From the NCBI RefSeq assembly GCF_026342435.1, contig NZ_JAPEMT010000005.1, positions 434,001 to 498,000 of the forward strand: a DNA stretch of 64,000 nt. The letters are read 5' to 3'. Every line of letters begins with the position of its first letter. Positions within the stretch are counted from its first letter, which is position 1. The stretch is from Streptomyces sp. NBC_00237. Its GTDB lineage: Bacteria > Actinomycetota > Actinomycetes > Streptomycetales > Streptomycetaceae. Shown piece by piece: positions 61,652 to 64,000 of this stretch. The notes beneath the pieces were generated by a model, which was not told the DNA's origin, made no database searches, and worked only from the letters and a program-made list of their open reading frames with translations. Made by a program: the position numbers and the translations under genes.

Positions 61652-62506
61652 ATGTCCGATACGGAATCGGGTGCGAGGTCGGGTGCGAGGGGTGCGGAGC
61701 CGGGCACGGAACACCTCGCCGTACGGCGCGAGGGCGCCACGCTCGTGCTCACCCTGAACAGGCCCGAGGCGAAGAACGCGTTGTCGTTGCCGATGCTGGT
61801 CGGGCTGTACGACGGCTGGCTCGCGGCGGACGCGGACGACTCCGTGCGGTCGGTCGTCCTCACGGGGGCGGGCGGCTGCTTCTGCGCCGGGATGGACCTC
61901 AAGGCGCTGGCCGGAACGCGGGGGATGGGCGGAGAGGGCGACACGTACCGCGCACGGATGAAGGCCGACCCCGACCTGCACTGGAAGGCGATGCTGCGCC
62001 ACCACCGGCCGCGCAAGCCGGTGATCGCGGCGGTCGAGGGCCACTGCGTGGCGGGCGGCACCGAGATCCTCCAGGGGACGGACATCCGGGTCGCGGGAGC
62101 CTCCGCGACCTTCGGCCTCTTCGAAGTGCGCCGCGGCCTCTTCCCGATCGGCGGCTCGACGGTGCGGCTGCCACGGCAGATCGCGCGGACGCACGCGTTG
62201 GAGATGCTGCTGACGGGGCGGCCGTACGGGGCGCAGGAGGCGGCCAGGATCGGGCTGATCGGGCGGGTCGTTCCGGACGGGACGGCGCTGGAGTGCGCGC
62301 TGGAGATCGCCGAACAGGTCAACGCCTGCGGGCCGTTGGCGGTGGAGGCGGTGAAGGCGTCGGTCTACGAGACGGCGGAGATGAGCGAGGGGGAGGGGCT
62401 GGCGGCGGAGCTCAAGAAGGGGTGGCCGATTTTCGACACGGAGGACGCGAAGGAGGGGGCGAGGGCTTTCGCGGAGGGTCGGGGGGCGGTGTTCCGGCGG
62501 CGGTAG
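61652..62506 (+). CDS. Enoyl-CoA hydratase / crotonase family
   Basis: 284 residues. Crotonase motifs: LNRPEAKNALSLPM, oxyanion hole VLTGAGGCFCAGMDLKAL, EGHCVAGGTEIL and FGLFEVRRGLFPIGGSTVRL. Hydrates or isomerises an unsaturated acyl-CoA in beta-oxidation. GGAGGAC precedes the ATG. It opens a plus-strand group continuing with an OB-fold/Zn-ribbon protein and a thiolase-type gene, a combination found in sterol or branched-acyl degradation regions of actinomycetes. The last 40 residues are Glu/Gly/Ala-rich. Confidence 0.92.
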   Translation: MSDTESGARSGARGAEPGTEHLAVRREGATLVLTLNRPEAKNALSLPMLVGLYDGWLAADADDSVRSVVLTGAGGCFCAGMDLKALAGTRGMGGEGDTYRARMKADPDLHWKAMLRHHRPRKPVIAAVEGHCVAGGTEILQGTDIRVAGASATFGLFEVRRGLFPIGGSTVRLPRQIARTHALEMLLTGRPYGAQEAARIGLIGRVVPDGTALECALEIAEQVNACGPLAVEAVKASVYETAEMSEGEGLAAELKKGWPIFDTEDAKEGARAFAEGRGAVFRRR

Positions 62507-62539
62507 GGGGCGGGCCACCTGGCGCCCCCGGCCGCCCGG

Positions 62540-62835
62540 AGCGGCCAACCACGCAGCCCGGCCCGAACCCGAACGCGGGCCCGAGGCTGAACCGGAATTC
62601 GGGCCCGAGGTCGGTCCCGAATCCGAGCCAATACCCGGACCCGAGTCTGAAACCGGACCGAACCCGAACCGGAGGTCGGGCCGAACCCGAGGCCGGTCTT
62701 GAATCCGAGCCAAGGCCCGAGCCCGAGCCAAGGCCCGAGCCCGAGCCCGAACCCGAAGCCGGGCCCCGCCCGAGGCCGGGCTGAACCCGCACCCGAGCCC
62801 GGGCCTGAACCCGGGCCGCGATCCGAATCCGCACC
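62540..62835. repeat. CCCGA(A/G) hexanucleotide-like low-complexity tract
   Basis: Most of the 346-bp gap between the crotonase and OB-fold genes is built from degenerate CCCGAA/CCCGAG units with CGGGC interruptions; within it 18 bases are exactly duplicated in tandem (62709-62726 and 62727-62744). No start codon with a ribosome binding site, no operator palindrome. Probably a slippage-prone spacer. Confidence 0.8.
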
Positions 62836-62852
62836 CCGAGATCGGAGATCAC

Positions 62853-63794
62853 ATGCCCGCCCTCAAAGCCCCCCTCACCGTCGAGTTCCCCTTCACCCGC
62901 TCCCTCGGTCCCGTCCAGTCCGCCTTCCTCACCGGCCTGCGCCACCGCACCCTTCTCGGCGTCAGGACCACCTCGGGCGAGGTGCTCGTCCCGCCCACCG
63001 AGTACGACCCCGTCACCGCCGAAGAGCTCCGCGACCTCGTCGAAGTCGCCCCCACCGGCACCGTCACCACCTGGGCCTGGAACCCCTCCCCCCGCCCCTT
63101 CCAGCCCCTGGCGACCCCCTTCGCCTGGGTCCTCGTCAAGCTCGACGGCGCCGACACCGCCCTCCTGCACGTCCTCGACGCCCCCGGCCCCGACCACCTC
63201 CGCACCGGCATGCGCGTCCGTGTCCGCTGGGCCGAGGAACGTACCGGCGCCATCACCGACATCGCCTGCTTCGAGCCGCACGAAAGCACCAACAAGCACG
63301 AAGTGAGCGTGCACAGAGGTGAGTTCGAGGACATGACCACCCTCCTCACCGCCCCCGCCCGCCTCGACTACACCTACACCCCGGGCCGCGCCCCCACCGA
63401 CTACCTCACCGCCCTCGCCGACCACCGCATCGTCGGCGAACGCTGCCCCTCCTGCCAGAAGGTGTACGTCCCGCCCCGGGGGGCCTGCCCCACCTGCGGC
63501 ATCGCCACCGCCGAACAGGTCGAGGTCGGCCCCAGCGGCACCGTCACCACCTTCTGCATCGTCAACATCAAGGCGAAGAACCTCGACATCGACGTCCCGT
63601 ACGTCTACGCGCACATCGCCCTCGACGGGGCCGACCTCGCCCTGCACGGCCGCATCGCGGGCATCCCGTACGACGAGGTCCGGATGGGCCTGCGGGTCGA
63701 ACCGGTGTGGACGGACGGCGCCCGCTACCCCGACCACTACCGGCCCACCGGCGAGCCCGACGCCGACTACGACGCGTACAAGGAGCTGATCTGA
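62853..63794 (+). CDS. Zn-ribbon / OB-fold protein (DUF35 family)
   Basis: 313 residues with two OB-fold-like parts. The second half begins with a rubredoxin-like Zn ribbon, CPSC and CPTCG (residues about 195-211), and continues ...EQVEVGPSGTVTTFCIVNIK; the first half repeats APTGTVTTWAWNPSP without cysteines. DUF35 proteins partner with thiolases or lipid-transfer proteins and may channel or bind acyl-CoA. The next gene is such a thiolase-type protein, starting 1 bp after the stop, so a complex is likely. First ATG after the CCCGA tract. Confidence 0.92.
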   Translation: MPALKAPLTVEFPFTRSLGPVQSAFLTGLRHRTLLGVRTTSGEVLVPPTEYDPVTAEELRDLVEVAPTGTVTTWAWNPSPRPFQPLATPFAWVLVKLDGADTALLHVLDAPGPDHLRTGMRVRVRWAEERTGAITDIACFEPHESTNKHEVSVHRGEFEDMTTLLTAPARLDYTYTPGRAPTDYLTALADHRIVGERCPSCQKVYVPPRGACPTCGIATAEQVEVGPSGTVTTFCIVNIKAKNLDIDVPYVYAHIALDGADLALHGRIAGIPYDEVRMGLRVEPVWTDGARYPDHYRPTGEPDADYDAYKELI

Positions 63795-63795
63795 G

Positions 63796-64000
63796 ATGCC
63801 GCCGACCCCTGCTCGGCCGGTGCGCGACGTCGCCGTGGTCGCCTTCGCGCAGACCGACCACCGCCGCCGCACCGACGAACTGTCCGAAGTCGAGATGCTG
63901 ATGCCCGTCCTGCACCAGGTCCTCGACGAGACCGGCCTCAGGACCAGCGACATCGGGTTCACCTGCTCCGGCTCCAGCGACTACCTCGCGGGCCGCGCGT
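63796..64000 (+). CDS. Thiolase / lipid-transfer-type protein (5' part, runs off the window)
   Basis: 68 codons visible to the right edge. The opening VRDVAVVAFAQTDHRRRTDE, LSEVEMLMPVLHQVLDETGL and DIGFTCSGSSDYLAGRA matches actinobacterial SCP-x-type thiolases (lipid-transfer protein family) that cleave or bind side-chain acyl-CoAs. The DUF35 gene stops one base before its ATG and supplies an AGGAG about 11 bases upstream, so translation is coupled. The catalytic Cys region lies outside the window. Confidence 0.85.
   Translation, partial: MPPTPARPVRDVAVVAFAQTDHRRRTDELSEVEMLMPVLHQVLDETGLRTSDIGFTCSGSSDYLAGRA

Noticed and set aside
62540..62835. CCCGA tract as CRISPR array
   Set aside because: Units are 6 bp and degenerate, without constant repeats or unique spacers, and no cas genes are present.

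Overview
The window is about 72% G+C, with the third-position G/C bias, the sparse -10/-35 signals and the gene families (mycothiol-dependent enzymes, Methyltransf_19 proteins, DUF5709, geosmin synthase, WD40/STAND proteins) expected of a Streptomyces chromosome. I count 55 protein-coding genes, two of them cut by the window edges (ABC ATPase at the left, thiolase-like protein at the right), and one decayed gene remnant. I see no rRNA, tRNA, CRISPR array, insertion sequence or phage. Long antisense open frames are a G+C artefact and are left out.

Layout. 0-2.4 kb (minus): HicB/RHH-type protein, DUF4097 protein and a DrrA-like ABC ATPase. 2.7-5.1 kb (plus): alpha/beta hydrolase, AraC regulator, double YCII protein. 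5.1-6.2 kb: secreted beta-propeller phytase with a candidate PHO box. 6.8-12.9 kb (minus): Methyltransf_19 protein, then the methylmalonyl-CoA mutase genes mutA-mutB-meaB. 13-21.5 kb: a DUF7691-like protein, a VOC protein, a mycothiol-dependent isomerase-family protein divergent from a LysR regulator, an HSL-type hydrolase, a hydroxyisobutyryl-CoA hydrolase-like crotonase, an inositol-monophosphatase-like protein with a large insert, a DHA2 exporter and a GNAT. 21.7-24.2 kb: FtsX/MacB-type permease without an ATPase. 24.3-30.7 kb: small proteins, an inhibitor-like gene remnant, two secreted SH3-like proteins (one with an NlpC/P60 domain) and a 1,276-residue HTH-STAND-TM-WD40 protein. 30.8-42 kb: DUF5709, a 63-aa protein, CBS protein, MerR-B12 regulator, acyl-CoA dehydrogenase, YrdB, DUF2236 oxygenase, Ser/Thr kinase fused to TPRs, CopD, FAD oxidoreductase and a Ser-X-X repeat protein. 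42-64 kb: serine hydrolase, nitronate monooxygenase plus acyl-CoA ligase, geosmin synthase, penicillin/AHL acylase divergent from an acyl-CoA ligase, PaaK, lipoprotein, duplicated alpha/beta hydrolase, DoxX-like protein, ketopantoate-reductase family protein, DUF4232, SRPBCC protein, then an acyl-CoA ligase divergent from crotonase - OB-fold/Zn-ribbon - thiolase genes.

Theme. Much of the window handles acyl-CoA: four ligases, two crotonases, an acyl-CoA dehydrogenase, thiolase-type genes and the B12-dependent methylmalonyl-CoA mutase. Two distant acyl-CoA loci share a 20-bp near-identical palindromic site, which suggests one unlinked TetR-type regulator. The least explained object is the 126-residue protein at 41.7 kb with 28 serines at exactly every third residue.
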